From Paraburkholderia sp. LEh10 (GTDB lineage Bacteria > Pseudomonadota > Gammaproteobacteria > Burkholderiales > Burkholderiaceae): a stretch of 64,000 bases of DNA. Position numbers and translations under genes: made by a program. The stretch lies in contig NZ_JAGIPX010000014.1 in NCBI RefSeq assembly GCF_017814945.1, forward strand, positions 62,001 through 126,000. The letters are read 5' to 3'. The notes below the pieces were generated by a model. That model ran no database searches and had not been told where the DNA came from. It saw only the letters and a list, made by a program, of their open reading frames with translations. This document shows, in pieces, positions 53,217-63,057 of the stretch; within the stretch, counting starts at the first letter, position 1, and each line of letters begins with the position of its first letter.

Positions 53217-53609
53217 GAAATGGAACGAAAAATTGACGGGCGACCGGGGGATTGCAAACGGTCAAAGAAAATCGCGAGCCCGGATTTTAAACGTTCATTC
53301 GGTCCGTAGCTTTCTTTTCGCTGTCGGCTTGCTCGAATCGGGGTGTGGCATCCGGAAGGGTTGACTTGCGTTTCGAGCGCGAATTATCGCTCGTGGGAAG
53401 GCCGTCATTACCTCTTTGCAGTGAATAGACTCTTTCTGCACGGGTGTTGCGGGTCGTCCGACGTTCGTGCCCGCGCTGCGCGCAGGGCGACGCCAGCGTC
53501 AGCGAGCGCTGCGCGAATGTTTGCAACACGAGCGAAACGAAACGAATCCGCGAGGCGACGCATCACCTCGCGTCGCCTCGCGTCGCGGAGAAGGCCGACA
53601 GCGCGGCAA
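53217..53609. other. Intergenic region without recognised gene
   Basis: About 390 bases between the short rubredoxin-side ORF and the next minus-strand gene. Contains GC-rich direct and inverted short repeats around 53560-53600 (CGCGTCGCCTCG repeated), but no convincing ORF. Confidence 0.35.
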
Positions 53610-53828
53610 TTACTGATTCGCGGCACCTGGCGTCGCGCTGCTGCCGCACTTGCCGCTCTTCTGGCAATCGGCGTGCTGCGCGGCATCCTTCGGGTCGCCA
53701 GACGTGTTTCTCACGCGATCTTCGGCGCGATAGTAGTCTGCGTTCTGATCGATCTTCGCGAACGACGAGATCGGCGCGGCCAATCCAGCGAGGCCCGCAA
53801 GAGCAAGCACGCAAGCAAGGGTTTTCAT
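53610..53828 (-). CDS. Small exported hypothetical protein
   Basis: 72 residues from MKTLACVLALAGLAGLAAPI, a clean signal peptide cut near SFAKI. AAGGAG eight bases before the ATG. The mature 48 residues are polar with DAAQHADCQKSGKCGS, two Cys. Not recognised; short, secreted, cysteine pair. Confidence 0.75.
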   Translation of the reverse strand: MKTLACVLALAGLAGLAAPISSFAKIDQNADYYRAEDRVRNTSGDPKDAAQHADCQKSGKCGSSATPGAANQ

Positions 53829-54033
53829 TGTTCGACTCCTTGTTCGATCGTTGCGGCAGCAATCGACGGCACGCTCGTTTGCAAACGACGACGCGCGCAA
53901 CTCATTCATCAGTCGTTTGCATGAAGACGACGCTCGCGCCCTCTACCAGCATAGCCGCTCGATCGCCATCGCGTTAGCGAGGCCTGAGCGGGACCATGCG
54001 GCAGACCGCGGCCCGCGCCACGCAGGCATTCGA

Positions 54034-55080
54034 TTACAGCGCCGCGCCCTTGCCCGACGGCGTCAGGACCTGCACGAGACCGTCCGTATCCTTGACGATC
54101 AACGCCATCACCAGTTCGACGCCCCACGCCGGACGACGGCCATCCACGCGTCCATCGATCCTTTCCAGCAATGGGGCAAGCGCCTCGCGCGCCTGCCGCA
54201 GCTTGCGCGCATTCACGGGCAGCGCGCCCGCGCCGTCGGCGAGCAACGACAGCGCGCGCGGTAACGCCGACCACGCTTCATCGACATGCGCGTCGCTGTT
54301 GCCCAGGCGCTCATGCGCAAGCGCCTGGCCGAACACCAGCACGTCGCGATGCAAGCGGCTCAGAAACGGCGGCATCTTGTCGATCGCATCGGAGCTGCCA
54401 CGCAGGATCGGCACGAACACATGCTCGCGCCCGGCCTCCTGCAATGCTTCCGCAAGCGCCGCCTGCGCGTCGATGCTGCGTTGCTCGAGACGCGTGAGCG
54501 CGGCATCGTCCTGCTTTGCATCGAGCCTGAACTGGATCATCTGCGCGAGCGCATCGAGACATTCGCGCGCATTGCGGTGCGCGCCCTTCACCGCGCGGTT
54601 CGGCCACGTCACCGTGGCGATGAATGCGGCGGCTGCGCCGATCAGAATCTCGGCTACGCGATGCAATGGCCGCTCGAACGCCGATCCGCCGTCACCCGGC
54701 ACGAGCACGACGATCACCAGCGTCACGCAGGCAAGCCGCAAGCCGGGCCGCGCGGCCGCGAGCGCCGCGAGCGGCAGCAGCGCTATCGAGAACACCGTGA
54801 TCGGGTCCGCGCCGCGCTCGACGACCACGATGCACAAGCCGCCGACGATCGCGCCGATGCACGCGCCGATGATCTGGTCGCGCGCGGTTGTGATCGCCTG
54901 CGTGAGGCTCGGCTGCGTGACGACGATCAGTGTCGTGATGAGCGCCCAGTATCCTTCGGGCAAGGTCGCAAGACGCGCCGCGCCATAGCTGAGCACGCAG
55001 CCCGTCAGCGTGCGCGCGAGGCGCCGCGTTTCGGGCGCGGCAATCAGGTCTCTGAACCCCTTTCGTTGCTGGACAGTCAT
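54034..55080 (-). CDS. FUSC-family membrane protein (fusaric acid resistance-like)
   Basis: 348 residues. A block of about six hydrophobic helices in the first 160 residues (LTGCVLSYGAARLATLPEGY, then YWALITTLIVVTQPSLTQ), followed by a long helical cytoplasmic part. The WALITTLIVVQPS-type motif is the FUSC/aromatic-acid-exporter mark. Shorter than the two-domain FUSC proteins. Probably aids export of aromatic acids. Divergent from the trehalase gene. Confidence 0.88.
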   Translation of the reverse strand: MTVQQRKGFRDLIAAPETRRLARTLTGCVLSYGAARLATLPEGYWALITTLIVVTQPSLTQAITTARDQIIGACIGAIVGGLCIVVVERGADPITVFSIALLPLAALAAARPGLRLACVTLVIVVLVPGDGGSAFERPLHRVAEILIGAAAAFIATVTWPNRAVKGAHRNARECLDALAQMIQFRLDAKQDDAALTRLEQRSIDAQAALAEALQEAGREHVFVPILRGSSDAIDKMPPFLSRLHRDVLVFGQALAHERLGNSDAHVDEAWSALPRALSLLADGAGALPVNARKLRQAREALAPLLERIDGRVDGRRPAWGVELVMALIVKDTDGLVQVLTPSGKGAAL

Positions 55081-55211
55081 CCCGTGCTTCCATCAAAACG
55101 CATGCTCGATATGCGGTTCTCGACCGCGCATGTGCGTGGTTTCGATTTGTCGGGGAACTTAGCTTGCTGGCGCGACTCGTCTATGCGAACAGACTTCGTC
55201 CCAGGAACGAC

Positions 55212-57044
55212 ATGCCGATACCGCACACCCCAGCCTGCCGCATTCTGCCGGCAGCGCTCGACGCAGCCCGTATCGCCCTGTGCGCCGGCGCGCTGCTGAT
55301 GCTCAATGCGCAGCAGGCTTTCGCGCAGCCTTCGCCTGCCACGCCGATTCCGGATGCATCGGCGGCTGCCGCCGCATCGGACGCGGGCACGCGGAACGCG
55401 TCGCCCGTCGTGCCCGTGCCGCCATCCGATCTGTACGGCGAGTTGTATCGCGACGTCGAACTCGCGCATCTGTATCCCGACAGCAAGACGTTCGCCGATA
55501 TGGTGCCCAACGCGCCACCTCAGCAGATCGTCGCCGATTATGCCGGGCAGAGACAAGACGTGCAGTTCGACCTGAGGCGCTTCGTCGAACAGCGCTTCAC
55601 GCTGCCCGCGCGCGAAACGAAAGACTATGTGTCCGATCCGAATCAGAGTGTCACCGCGCATATCGACACGCTCTGGTCCGTCCTGCGGCGCGACCCCGAT
55701 GCGAGCGCCAGCCCGTGGTCGTCGCTGCTGCCGCTGCCCGATCCGTACATCGTGCCCGGCGACCGCTTCGACGAAATCTACTATTGGGACTCGTACTTCA
55801 TCATGCTCGGACTGCGGCAGAGCGGGCGCGAAAAACTGCTGAAAAACGAGCTCGACAACTTCGCGACGCTGATCGACCGGTACGGCCATATCCCCAACGG
55901 CAACCGGACGTATTACCTCAGCCGCTCGCAACCGCCGTTCTTTGCGCAGATGGTGCGTCTCGACGCCGACCGCGAAGGCGACGCGGCGTATCTGCACTAC
56001 CTGCCCGTACTGCGAAAGGAATACGCGTACTGGATGGACGGCCACGACAGGATCGCGCCCGGCAGCGCGTACGGACATCTCGTGCGTCTGCCGGACGGCA
56101 CGTTGCTGAACCGCTATTGGGACGACCGCGCCGCACCGCGCGACGAATCGTATCGGGAAGACGTCGTCGCCGCGCAAGCGACACCGCAGCGCAACGCCGA
56201 AGACCTGTGGCGCAACCTGCGCGCGGGCGGCGAAACGGGATGGGACTTCAGCTCGCGCTGGTTCGCCGACGGCAGGTCGCTCGCGACCATCGACGTCACG
56301 TCGCTGATCCCCGTCGATCTGAACTGTCTGCTCGTCGAACTCGAACGGACGCTGGCAAAAGCGTATCGCGTGCAGGGCGACGCCACGCATGCGGAGAACC
56401 TGGAGCAGCGCGCCGCCGCGCGCGCCGATGCGATCCGCCGCGTGTTATGGGATGCGCAGATGAATGCATTCGGCGATTACGACTACGTCAAGGGCCGGCT
56501 CACGCACAGGCTCAGCGCGGCGACCGTCTACCCTCTGTATGCGGGCGTCGCGACGAAAGCGCAGGCTGGGTCGGTGGCCGCCACGTTGCGCGCGCGGATG
56601 CTGCGTCCGGGCGGCCTCGCGACCACCACGGTCCAGACGGGACAGCAATGGGACGAGCCGAACGGCTGGGCGCCGTTGCAGTATCTCGCCGTGACGGGCC
56701 TGCGGCGCTATGGCCACATGGACCTCGCACAGCAGATCGCCACGCGCTGGATACGGACCAATGTCACGTACTACCAGCACACGGGCAAGCTGGTCGAAAA
56801 GTACGACATCGACGCGCAGGCGGGCGCGACGGCCGCGGGCGGCGGCGAGTATCCGTTGCAGGATGGCTTCGGCTGGACGAACGGCGTGCTGCTTACGCTG
56901 ATGGCGATGTATCCCGACGCGGCGGGCAAGTCGACGCGCCCCGCCGATCTGCCTTCCGGTCCCGTCGGCGTGTCGGCAGCGGCGTCGGCGGCCGCCGCCG
57001 CGCCGAAAACGACGCACCGTCTGCACGAAACGCCAGCGCATTGA
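55212..57044 (+). CDS. treA: Periplasmic trehalase (GH37)
   Basis: 610 residues from MPIPHTPACRILPAALDAAR, a long signal peptide ending near AFAQP. CAGGAAC precedes the ATG. Both trehalase signatures are present: PGDRFDEIYYWDSYF and QQWDEPNGWAP. Catalytic Asp345 sits in GWDFSSRW and Glu529 in KLVEKYDI. Hydrolyses trehalose to two glucose outside the inner membrane. The C-terminal 35 residues are a low-complexity Ala/Ser tail. Single gene divergent from FUSC. Confidence 0.95.
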   Translation: MPIPHTPACRILPAALDAARIALCAGALLMLNAQQAFAQPSPATPIPDASAAAAASDAGTRNASPVVPVPPSDLYGELYRDVELAHLYPDSKTFADMVPNAPPQQIVADYAGQRQDVQFDLRRFVEQRFTLPARETKDYVSDPNQSVTAHIDTLWSVLRRDPDASASPWSSLLPLPDPYIVPGDRFDEIYYWDSYFIMLGLRQSGREKLLKNELDNFATLIDRYGHIPNGNRTYYLSRSQPPFFAQMVRLDADREGDAAYLHYLPVLRKEYAYWMDGHDRIAPGSAYGHLVRLPDGTLLNRYWDDRAAPRDESYREDVVAAQATPQRNAEDLWRNLRAGGETGWDFSSRWFADGRSLATIDVTSLIPVDLNCLLVELERTLAKAYRVQGDATHAENLEQRAAARADAIRRVLWDAQMNAFGDYDYVKGRLTHRLSAATVYPLYAGVATKAQAGSVAATLRARMLRPGGLATTTVQTGQQWDEPNGWAPLQYLAVTGLRRYGHMDLAQQIATRWIRTNVTYYQHTGKLVEKYDIDAQAGATAAGGGEYPLQDGFGWTNGVLLTLMAMYPDAAGKSTRPADLPSGPVGVSAAASAAAAAPKTTHRLHETPAH

Positions 57045-57305
57045 CGAAGCCGTGTCGCGCGACGGCTGCGCGATACTCACGTGCTTTGCGCGACCTAACT
57101 GCTTGTTACGAAACTCGCAGACATGTTGCACCTTCGGCATGGGGCGCCGCGTACACTGCGCCGACACTGTGAGCGCCATCAGCGTCGCGAGCGCAAGCGG
57201 CGTTCGAGTGCGGCTTTCGAGTGCTGCTTTCGGTGCTATTGAAATCGAAGCCGCGGGCGCAACATCGGATCGAACAAAACCAACACACATTAAACGGACA
57301 TCAGC

Positions 57306-57545
57306 ATGACAGCTTTCGGGAAAGCCACGCTCGCCGCCGCAACGCTCTTTTTTGCCATCGGCGGGACGGCGCATGCGGCGGGCTGCCTCAAGGGCGCCGT
57401 GGTCGGCGGCGTCGCGGGACACTATGCGGGCCATCATGCCGTGGTCGGCGCGGTGGGCGGTTGCATCGTCGGACGCCATCTTGCGAAAAAGCACGCCGAA
57501 GAACAGGCCGCGCAACATCAATCGCTCCACGCGCAATACCAGTAG
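57306..57545 (+). CDS. Small exported glycine-zipper protein
   Basis: 79 residues. A signal peptide (MTAFGKATLAAATLFFAIGG, cut near AHAAG) precedes a glycine-zipper repeat (GAVVGGVAGHYAGHHAVVGA) that could insert in a membrane. The tail is His/Gln rich. Glycine-zipper proteins of this size are common in the envelope of Burkholderia; function unknown. Confidence 0.75.
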   Translation: MTAFGKATLAAATLFFAIGGTAHAAGCLKGAVVGGVAGHYAGHHAVVGAVGGCIVGRHLAKKHAEEQAAQHQSLHAQYQ

Positions 57546-57654
57546 ATTCGACGAAGCCTGAGCGTACCGATCGAACCGCGCGCACGATTTAATTCTGCCT
57601 TAATTGTCGCGGCTCATTATCCGCTCGCAGGCTTGTCATTGATTCCCCTGTGAC

Positions 57655-57685
57655 GTGCCGCCAGAACATCGGCGGCACCCTTTTT
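57655..57685 (+). terminator. Intrinsic terminator after the glycine-zipper gene
   Basis: GTGCCGCC (57655-57662), an eight-base loop, GGCGGCAC (57671-57678), then CC and TTTTT. A strong Rho-independent terminator about 110 bases after the stop. Confidence 0.7.
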
Positions 57686-57740
57686 CCGCGCAATTCACAA
57701 GCCATCTGCCGCCGGAAACGAAGAAAAGAGGTACACCACC

Positions 57741-58214
57741 ATGTCGCACAAATCGCGAAGCCGCAAACAGACCCGTCCCGCCATGTCGCCGCTGCTGCGC
57801 GCGCTGACGTTCAGCCGCGCGGCGCACGAGCCGATCACGCGGGCCATGCTTCTGCAGGCGTACGCGAGTCTCGACGCGTTCCGCCGTGGTCATGGCTCGC
57901 GCGAGCTTTTCACCACGCTCGGCAGGCAACTGCTGGTCGCGGAAGAACTCAGCCGCATTGGTCATCGCCCTGACGCGCTGGATGACATCGCCGAAGCGCA
58001 GATCGCAATGACGGACATCGACGCCACCGAAAAGGCGAGCGGCCAGTGGATGATCGACGGCGAGAACTACGCGTGGCTGTCGATCGCGCTCGGCATCTTC
58101 GAACGGCAGCTCGCCGCGGCATCGCTCGAAGACATCGCGAAGGCCGAAGCACGCATGGTCGAAGGCCTGATGCGCACCGAGCAGGATATGGCGCAAGCCG
58201 TCGCGACCGCGTAA
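57741..58214 (+). CDS. Hypothetical helical protein
   Basis: 157 residues from MSHKSRSRKQTRPAMSPLLR. The first 15 are basic, the rest strongly helical with no membrane segment, ending AEARMVEGLMRTEQDMAQAV. AAAGAGG sits before the ATG. Not recognised; codon use is like its neighbours. Confidence 0.65.
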   Translation: MSHKSRSRKQTRPAMSPLLRALTFSRAAHEPITRAMLLQAYASLDAFRRGHGSRELFTTLGRQLLVAEELSRIGHRPDALDDIAEAQIAMTDIDATEKASGQWMIDGENYAWLSIALGIFERQLAAASLEDIAKAEARMVEGLMRTEQDMAQAVATA

Positions 58215-58283
58215 GCACGCGACACGCAACACATCACGCCGATGCCGTGTCGCCCGGCACGATGCGGGCAGATTCCGGGCAAG

Positions 58284-59006
58284 CTAGAGCTTTTGAAGTT
58301 CCGCCTGCATCCAGTCATGAACCTCGTGGCTGAGTTCCTGCGCGGACCGGTCGACGGGCGACAGCGTAGGACCGACGACCACGCGGATATGACCCGCGCC
58401 CGTTGGCCAGCCCTTCGCGGGCCACACTTTCCCCGCGTTGTGGACGACGGGCACGATCATGGCGCCCGTCGCGCAAGCGAGACGCACGCCGCCCGACGTC
58501 AGCTTCACGGGCGCGCTGTGCGGCACGCGCGTGCCCTCCGGAAAGATCACGACGATATCGCCTTTCGCGAGCCGCTGCGCCGCTTCCCGCGTCACGGCGA
58601 CATGCGCCTGGCGGGGTGAACCCCGATCGAGGCTCACCATGTCGAGCCCTCTGAGCACCCAGCCGAAAAACGGAATGCGCAGAAGGTCCTGCTTGAACAC
58701 AAAGCTGATCCGGCGCGGAAAGAGCGCAAGGAACGCAAGCGTCTCCCACGTGGACTCGTGACGGCACAGGATGATCGACGGCTCTTTCGGCAGATGCTCC
58801 AGACCTTCTATGGAGCAGCGGATGCCCGGCAACACGCGCATCACCGCGACGAGCGCCCGGCACCATAGCGCCGCGAGCCCGTAGCGCCCTTGCCGTCCGA
58901 CGAACGGATACAGCAGCAGCATCAGCACGGACCAGATCGTTCCGCTGCCGAGCAGATAGACGATGAACAGCCATTTGGTGAGGACAGCGCGCAGGTTATA
59001 TGTCAT
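58284..59006 (-). CDS. plsC: 1-acyl-sn-glycerol-3-phosphate acyltransferase (PlsC family)
   Basis: 240 residues from MTYNLRAVLTKWLFIVYLLG; the frame is open further and the start is uncertain. An N-terminal membrane helix, then the acyltransferase block with RHESTWETLA (HX4E in place of HX4D, seen in related proteobacterial acyltransferases), the GLDMVSLDRGS region, and FPEGTRVP. It acylates lysophosphatidate to phosphatidate or a related lipid at the inner membrane. Could be a paralog rather than the essential PlsC. Confidence 0.85.
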   Translation of the reverse strand: MTYNLRAVLTKWLFIVYLLGSGTIWSVLMLLLYPFVGRQGRYGLAALWCRALVAVMRVLPGIRCSIEGLEHLPKEPSIILCRHESTWETLAFLALFPRRISFVFKQDLLRIPFFGWVLRGLDMVSLDRGSPRQAHVAVTREAAQRLAKGDIVVIFPEGTRVPHSAPVKLTSGGVRLACATGAMIVPVVHNAGKVWPAKGWPTGAGHIRVVVGPTLSPVDRSAQELSHEVHDWMQAELQKL

Positions 59007-59097
59007 TGGCAAAGACTTGGAGGGGCGCAAGGCAAACCCAGATACTACCGGCGATGACGAAACCGCATGCGGCAAAGCTGCGGCACGCGAAAAAGAA

Positions 59098-59119
59098 AAC
59101 GCCGGCCAAGGCCGGCGTT
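59098..59119 (-). terminator. Strong hairpin terminator
   Basis: AACGCCGGCC (59098-59107), AA, and the complement (59110-59119), with a run of A's before it on the plus strand, giving TTTTC on the minus strand. Placed to end minus-strand transcription arriving from the GGDEF-EAL gene, upstream of plsC. Confidence 0.75.
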
Positions 59120-59396
59120 CAGAGTGTAGTTTTGGAGGCTGAGGTCGCCTTACGGCGCCAGAAGGTTAGGCATTCGGCAAAGTCTCGCACCGCACGGCGC
59201 GCTCGCTTTGCAGACGGTTCAACGCTTCGCCCCTTTGGACTTGTCGCTATGCGCAAACTTCCCCCGTGCGCACGCAGAGTATCGCCGAGACACACTCGAC
59301 GAATTGTGTGCCAGCCAACACTCAGACGAAATGCGCCGCCCGCGCAAATCGTGCCGATCGCGCCGATCGGTGGATCGCGCCGCCGAGGCGCTCGCG
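59120..59396. other. Gap between plsC and the damaged GGDEF-EAL gene
   Basis: About 280 bases with only short frames on both strands. No gene recognised. It would be the 3' untranslated part of a minus-strand transcript ending at the terminator. Confidence 0.3.
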
Positions 59397-60616
59397 TCAT
59401 GACAGGGTCGCCTGCGGGCACATGGCCCGGAAAGCACCCAGATCCGCAGCTGGCACGGGCCGTCCGAGCAGCAAGCCTTGCAGCGAATTGCAGCCTAGCC
59501 GCGTCAAAAATTCCTTTTGCGTGTCTCGACGCCTTCCGCGACGATATCGATGCCGAGTGTCTGCTCAAGCGCGACCACGGACGATACGATCGCCGCATCC
59601 TCCGCGTCGTGCGCAAGCTCGCGCACGAAGCCGCGGTCGATCTTCAGCTCGCTCGCCGGCAGGCGCTTGAGGTACATCAGGCTCGAATAGCCGGTGCCGA
59701 AGTCGTCGATGGAGATGCGCACGCCCATGTCGTGGAGGCTTTGCAGGATTCTCAGGCTTGCCTCGACATCGCGCATCGCCGCCGACTCCGTTACCTCGAT
59801 CGTCAGATGGCGAGGATCGACGCGATGCCGCGCGAGCGTATCGCGCACGAGCGCCGTCAGTTGCGGGTGGCTGAACTGCACGGGCGACAGATTGACGGCC
59901 ACATTCCAGCCGAACGCACCCGTGTCGTGCCATTCGCGGATCTGGCGGCACGCCTCGTCGAGCACCCACTCGCCGATGGGCACGATCAGCCCGGTCTTCT
60001 CGGCGAGCGGAATGAATTCGTCGGGGCCGACCAGGCCGCGCGTCGGATGCGCCCAGCGCACGAGCGCTTCGACGCCCGTAATCGGCCCGTCCGGCGCGGC
60101 GAACTGCGGCTGGTAGTGCAACACCAGCTGCTTGCGCTCGATCGCCGTGCGCAGGTCCTGCGTCAGCTGCAACTGGCCCTGCATGTTCTCGTTCATCGAC
60201 GCGTCGAAGAAACAAAACGCATTGCGGCCGAGCGACTTCGCGTGATACATCGCGGCGTCGGCGTGCATCAGCGCGTCGTGCGCGCACGCGCCGTCGGCGG
60301 GACACAGCGCGATGCCGATGCTCGCCGAAATCCGCAGATCGTGGCCCGCCACGTCGAACGACGCGCCAATCGCGGCGAGCAGCCGGCTCGCAACGGCCGA
60401 CGCGCCCGCCGCGCCCTCATCGGGAATGAGCAGCACGAATTCGTCGCCGCCCACGCGCGCGACCGTATCCCTCGCGCGCACCGCCGCCGCGAGCCGCTGC
60501 GCGACCTGGACCAGCAGGCGGTCGCCGACCTGATGGCCGTACGCATCGTTGACGACCTTGAAGCCGTCGAGGTCCATGAACATCAACGCAAACTGGCCGC
60601 CCTCGGTCTTCGCTAT
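59397..60616 (-). pseudogene. Damaged GGDEF-EAL cyclic-di-GMP gene
   Basis: The intact frame (59504-60586) reads a GGDEF domain from LDGFKVVNDAYGH with RVGGDEFVLL, then an EAL domain with GVEALVRW, EVTES, DDFGTGYSSL and IVAEGVET, then stops at KRNF. One base shift at about 59504-59520 restores the frame QKEFLTRLGCNSLQGLLLGR to a stop at 59397, the expected EAL end. At the N-terminus, homology starts abruptly at AKTEGGQFALMF (about 60616), with no sensor or the usual start of GGDEF. So the gene is N-truncated and frameshifted near its end. It would code a cyclic-di-GMP synthase/phosphodiesterase if intact. Confidence 0.8.
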
Positions 60617-61299
60617 ATCGACAGATGGGGAGCCAATGTTAAGTGCAAAGGTAAAATTCCGAGCCTCCGCTCGGTTTTACGATTGCGTCGGTGCGCGTCC
60701 CACTGGCCGGGACGCAGCGTTCCGTGTAGCGCGTCAGTCGTGCATCACGACTATCCGGACCTTGCTGGTCAGCGACGGCAGCACGAGATCCGATACGCGG
60801 ACCGCGCGCCCATCGAAGAGCCGTTGCTCCAGCTTGCCCAGTAGCGACCGTCCCTGACCGAGCGCGAACGCGCCCGTCCCTTCCGTCTCTTTCTGAACCG
60901 TGCGACGCGGCGAACATGATGCGCTCGACGCGGCTCGATCTCGATACGAAAAACGCTTCCACGCAGGTCGGATCCTTTGCGGCGCCCGTTCTTGCCCGAC
61001 GGCTGCGCCGCGCAGCGGATGGTGAAACAGACCCGTACGCCCGACGGCCCGCGATGTAAGAAACCGTGAGGCGGCGGTTGCTTCGCAATACGCCGGCTTC
61101 AAATCGCGCAGCCCGCGAACGTTCTTCTATTTACCGGCGCGCGCCATCGCGCACGACTCGACTTGCGAACGTCACGCTTCGGTACGGGCGAAGTCTGGAT
61201 TTGGAACTTCCAGATTGTGAGCGGTAAAGCGCGGCCTTACTCTGCACTGCACGGGTTGCCGGCATCACGCGCCTTCGCATCTGCATCAGGAGACACCCC
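60617..61299. other. Unassigned region upstream of the damaged GGDEF-EAL gene
   Basis: About 680 bases without an accepted gene. Around 60630-60665 the abrupt end of GGDEF homology adjoins a sequence that may be the end of an old mobile element or rearrangement. Minus-strand frames between 60720 and 61100 have a short protein-like C-terminus (LLGKLEQRLFDGRAVRVSDL) but no recognised family. An inverted repeat TCTGGA/TCCAGA is near 61190. Confidence 0.35.
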
Positions 61300-61443
61300 A
61301 TGCTTTCTGCTTTGGTCGAAACAGTCGGCGCGCTCGGCATCCTGGCGAGCGTCGCGGCGAAGATCGCCGAATTGCGCAAGGAGTCCAAACGTTGCGCGAA
61401 AGTCCGCGGCGATAAAAAAGCCCCTCCGAATAGGGGTCGATGA
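61300..61443 (+). CDS. Small hypothetical protein, 47 residues
   Basis: MLSALVETVGALGILASVAA then a basic part KIAELRKESKRCAKVRGD. A very good AGGAG seven bases before the ATG. Probably one membrane-associated helix followed by a charged tail. Not recognised. Confidence 0.55.
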   Translation: MLSALVETVGALGILASVAAKIAELRKESKRCAKVRGDKKAPPNRGR

Positions 61444-61865
61444 ATCGCCTGCGAACCGTGAATTGCGTTTCGGTGCAAGGCGCCGTCAACTTCCCCGCGA
61501 TGAGGCCCGAGGGAATCGCCGCAAGCGCTGCTGTCACGCGAGCTTGATCGAACGACGCCGCGGCGAACGCGGCGGGTGTCGCGGCGGGCGCGTGGCTCGT
61601 CGCGAGGTCGTTGCCGCCGCGGCAGGCCGCGAGCAGCGATGCCGTCGCCGCGCTGCCGAGCGGCAGCTACCGTTAGCCACCGTTAGCCAGCGATGATCGT
61701 CATGGCCTTGCGACCTGCGTAGTCGAGTGGCTGCGCGATGTTTTCGTGATCCATTGGTGGGGTTGGCTGGCTGGTTTGTCGGCTCAACAGGCTCAACGGA
61801 CTCAACAATCAGCCCGCGCCCAGGCTCGCTCGTGCATGGCGGCGCGCCGGTCTGACGCGCTCCCG
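61444..61865. other. Region with a possible lipoprotein remnant
   Basis: About 420 bases. On the minus strand, from about 61670 toward 61400, one frame reads a lipoprotein-like segment (LPLGSAATASLLAAC, then NDLATSHAPAATPAAFAAAS) but it has a stop directly before it and no start codon, so it may be a remnant of a broken lipoprotein gene. No gene is annotated. Confidence 0.35.
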
Positions 61866-62567
61866 TCAGACCCTTCCGGCGACAGGAATCAGCGCCCCCG
61901 TAATGCATTGCGCGTCTTTCGACAGCAGAAACGCGATCACCGCGGCGATCTGTTCGGGCGTCACCCAGCGCGTGAAATCCGCATCGGGCATGTCGGCGCG
62001 GTTTTGCGGCGTATCGATGATGCTCGGCAAGATCGCGTTGACGGTCGCGCCCTTGTCCTTGAGTTCTTCGGCGAGCGCCTCCGTCAAACGCATCACCGCG
62101 GCTTTCGACGCGGCATAAGCGCCCATTCCCATGCCGGCCTTCAACGCCGCCATTGCACCGATATTGACGATCCGCCCGCCCGCGCCCGCCGTCAGATGCG
62201 CAAGCGCCGCCTTCGATGCGTTCAGCGTCGTCTTCACATTCACGTCGAACATGCGTTCCCAGCTTGCCGCGCTGCCATCGGCGACCGTCTCCCAGCTGAA
62301 TCCGCCTGCCACGTTGACGAGCGCGTTCAGCCCGCCGAGTTCGCTTGCAATCGAATCGATTGCGGCCTGCGCAGCGTTCGGCTGCGCGAGATCGACACCG
62401 CCCGCAACGCACGCCTGCGCCAGCGACGCGGGCAAGTTTGCGGGCGCGTTGCCCCTGCCGATCAGCGCGACTTTCGCGCCGCGCTGCGCCAGCACTTGCG
62501 CCGTCACGAGACCGAGGCTGCCGAAGGCGCCCGTAATGGCGACGATGGTTCCGTCCAGACTGTTCAT
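61866..62567 (-). CDS. Short-chain dehydrogenase/reductase
   Basis: 233 residues. TGAFGSLG (about 12-19) for cofactor binding, NVAGG, then NIGAMAALKAGMGMGAYAAS with Tyr of YxxSK and Lys in ASKAAV, so the classical catalytic residues are present. C-terminal IITGALIPVAGRV-like end. Reductase of unknown substrate. Single gene between gaps. Confidence 0.88.
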   Translation of the reverse strand: MNSLDGTIVAITGAFGSLGLVTAQVLAQRGAKVALIGRGNAPANLPASLAQACVAGGVDLAQPNAAQAAIDSIASELGGLNALVNVAGGFSWETVADGSAASWERMFDVNVKTTLNASKAALAHLTAGAGGRIVNIGAMAALKAGMGMGAYAASKAAVMRLTEALAEELKDKGATVNAILPSIIDTPQNRADMPDADFTRWVTPEQIAAVIAFLLSKDAQCITGALIPVAGRV

Positions 62568-63057
62568 GAAGTACGCGCTCCCAAATGTAAGTCAAAGCCC
62601 GTCGAGCCACTCCACGCCCATTGACGGGGACGAACTTCCACACGCATGACATTTTTATAGAGCAGCGGGAGCGAAAGCACACGCCGAGCGTTGATAAGGG
62701 CAACGGCGCGAATGCGCGATGCGCACCGGCACGTCCACACGTTGCCGGACGCGCGGCAAACCGCGCCGGACACCCGGCAAAGCGCGCGCGACGCGTAGAG
62801 CAAAAAAGGACGATGGGATAAAGACGCGCGACGCGCGGACAAGGTTCGTTCGGATACTCGGCCGCATAGTGAGTCTCGAGACGGCATCGAGCACCATGAA
62901 TCATCTGTTGCAGCAAGCGCGTTACAGAACGTCGGGCAGCAAGGTCTCTTGAAGTCAGGTGTCCAGCCATTTCCATCGCCGTAGTCAGGCATGAAGCGCC
63001 GCCGACCAGCACGGCCACGAAAATTCGCCGACCCCTTTCGTAACAGGAGGCTTTGTC
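62568..63057. other. Intergenic region without recognised gene
   Basis: About 490 bases. Short frames on both strands, GC-rich CCGG-containing runs at 62745-62790, and no gene. The 3' part carries the promoter and AGGAGG ribosome site of the next gene. Confidence 0.35.

Noticed and set aside
60639..61102. Two overlapping minus-strand frames upstream of the GGDEF-EAL gene.
   Set aside because: Arg/Ser-rich, no recognised domain; only a short C-terminal piece looks protein-like, so no gene was annotated.
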